A stretch of DNA of 64,000 nucleotides, taken from Chloroflexota bacterium (GTDB lineage Bacteria > Chloroflexota > Anaerolineae > Anaerolineales > Villigracilaceae). The translations under genes and the position numbers were made by a program. Of this stretch, positions 63,358 to 64,000 are shown in pieces. Each line of letters opens with the position of its first letter. The first letter of the stretch is position 1. The notes below the pieces were generated by a model that had not been told where the DNA came from, searched no databases, and worked only from the letters and a program-made list of their open reading frames with translations. Location of the stretch: the NCBI GenBank assembly GCA_016234485.1, contig JACRBL010000052.1:1-64000 (forward strand), in the 5' to 3' direction.

Positions 63358-63413
63358 CGTAGGTCGGAATTTATTCCGACCCGCATGGTCGAAATGAATT
63401 TCGACCTACAGGA
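63358..63413. repeat. GTAGGTCGGAAT palindromes upstream of infB
   Basis: GGTCGGAAT/ATTCCGACC (63362-63381) and GGTCGAAAT/ATTTCGACC (about 63387-63407) are back-to-back hairpins, bounded by GTAGGTC and GACCTAC. The first core recurs at 15448. Confidence 0.78.
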
Positions 63414-63439
63414 ATGATTCCAACGAAGGAGGTGTCCTT

Positions 63440-64000
<561 letters not shown>

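Overview
This is a 64 kb, GC-rich chromosomal window with normal bacterial coding density. It most likely comes from the Chloroflexota (Anaerolineae-like). That is an inference from gene content: cobalamin-dependent MetH together with a bifunctional homocysteine methyltransferase/MTHFR, many proline/threonine-rich lipoproteins, GT-type membrane proteins of the kind common in that class, and no outer-membrane genes. No ribosomal RNA is present, so the placement is not proven.

Layout. 1-4.1 kb: radC cut by the 5' end of a group II intron, then a yybP-ykoY (Mn2+) riboswitch in front of a P2-type ATPase. 4.1-9.4 kb: SPFH protein, HD hydrolase, SanA/YdcF-like protein, plsY-like acyltransferase. 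9.4-12.4 kb: a membrane protein and gyrB. 12.5-20.3 kb: enoyl-CoA hydratase, AAC(3)-fold protein, two alpha/beta hydrolases, Nudix, DNA methyltransferase, Zn-phospholipase-like protein. 20.3-24.6 kb: adenylate/guanylate cyclase receptor, cobalamin adenosyltransferase, DUF554. 24.6-31 kb: sulfotransferase, polytopic membrane protein and GT2 glycosyltransferase in a translationally coupled set, then a GPH symporter and a sphingosine-1-phosphate-lyase-like enzyme. 31-37.4 kb: lipoprotein, DUF4143 ATPase cassette, RNase H-like exonuclease, large membrane protein, methyltransferase remnant. 37.4-41.6 kb: two tandem promoter-hairpin small RNA candidates, tRNA-Arg(CCU), ftsK, RNase Z. 43.2-50.5 kb: a methionine unit on the minus strand with a SAM-I riboswitch, a small PH-like membrane protein, metH, a membrane protein and the BHMT/MTHFR gene. 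50.5-61 kb: SpoIIM and RDD proteins, TPR protein, and a run of envelope proteins ending in three tandem paralogous lipoproteins, two with near-identical SH3b domains. 61-64 kb: nusA-ylxR-infB.

The most striking signal is not a gene. At least ten places carry short degenerate tandem arrays with a strict 7-bp period (a few have 8 bp). Each array has its own unit, such as ACTGATC, TAGCGAT, AACGTTT, GCGTATT, TCGATAT, GGTTACA, GTTAGGA or ACGAGTT. Five sit in frame inside metH, all in linkers or surface loops. One lies in the P3 loop of the SAM-I aptamer that controls metH. Others supply the stop codons of neighbouring genes. The pattern looks like a sequence-independent, period-locked repeat process. 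The nearest precedent I know is the heptameric STRR repeats of cyanobacteria.

Regulation visible in sequence: two riboswitches with consensus promoters (TTGACA-17-TAGACT and TTGACA-17-TATAAC) and intrinsic terminators, a leaderless promoter buried in a palindrome in front of the DUF4143 gene, and twin promoters for the duplicated hairpin RNA.
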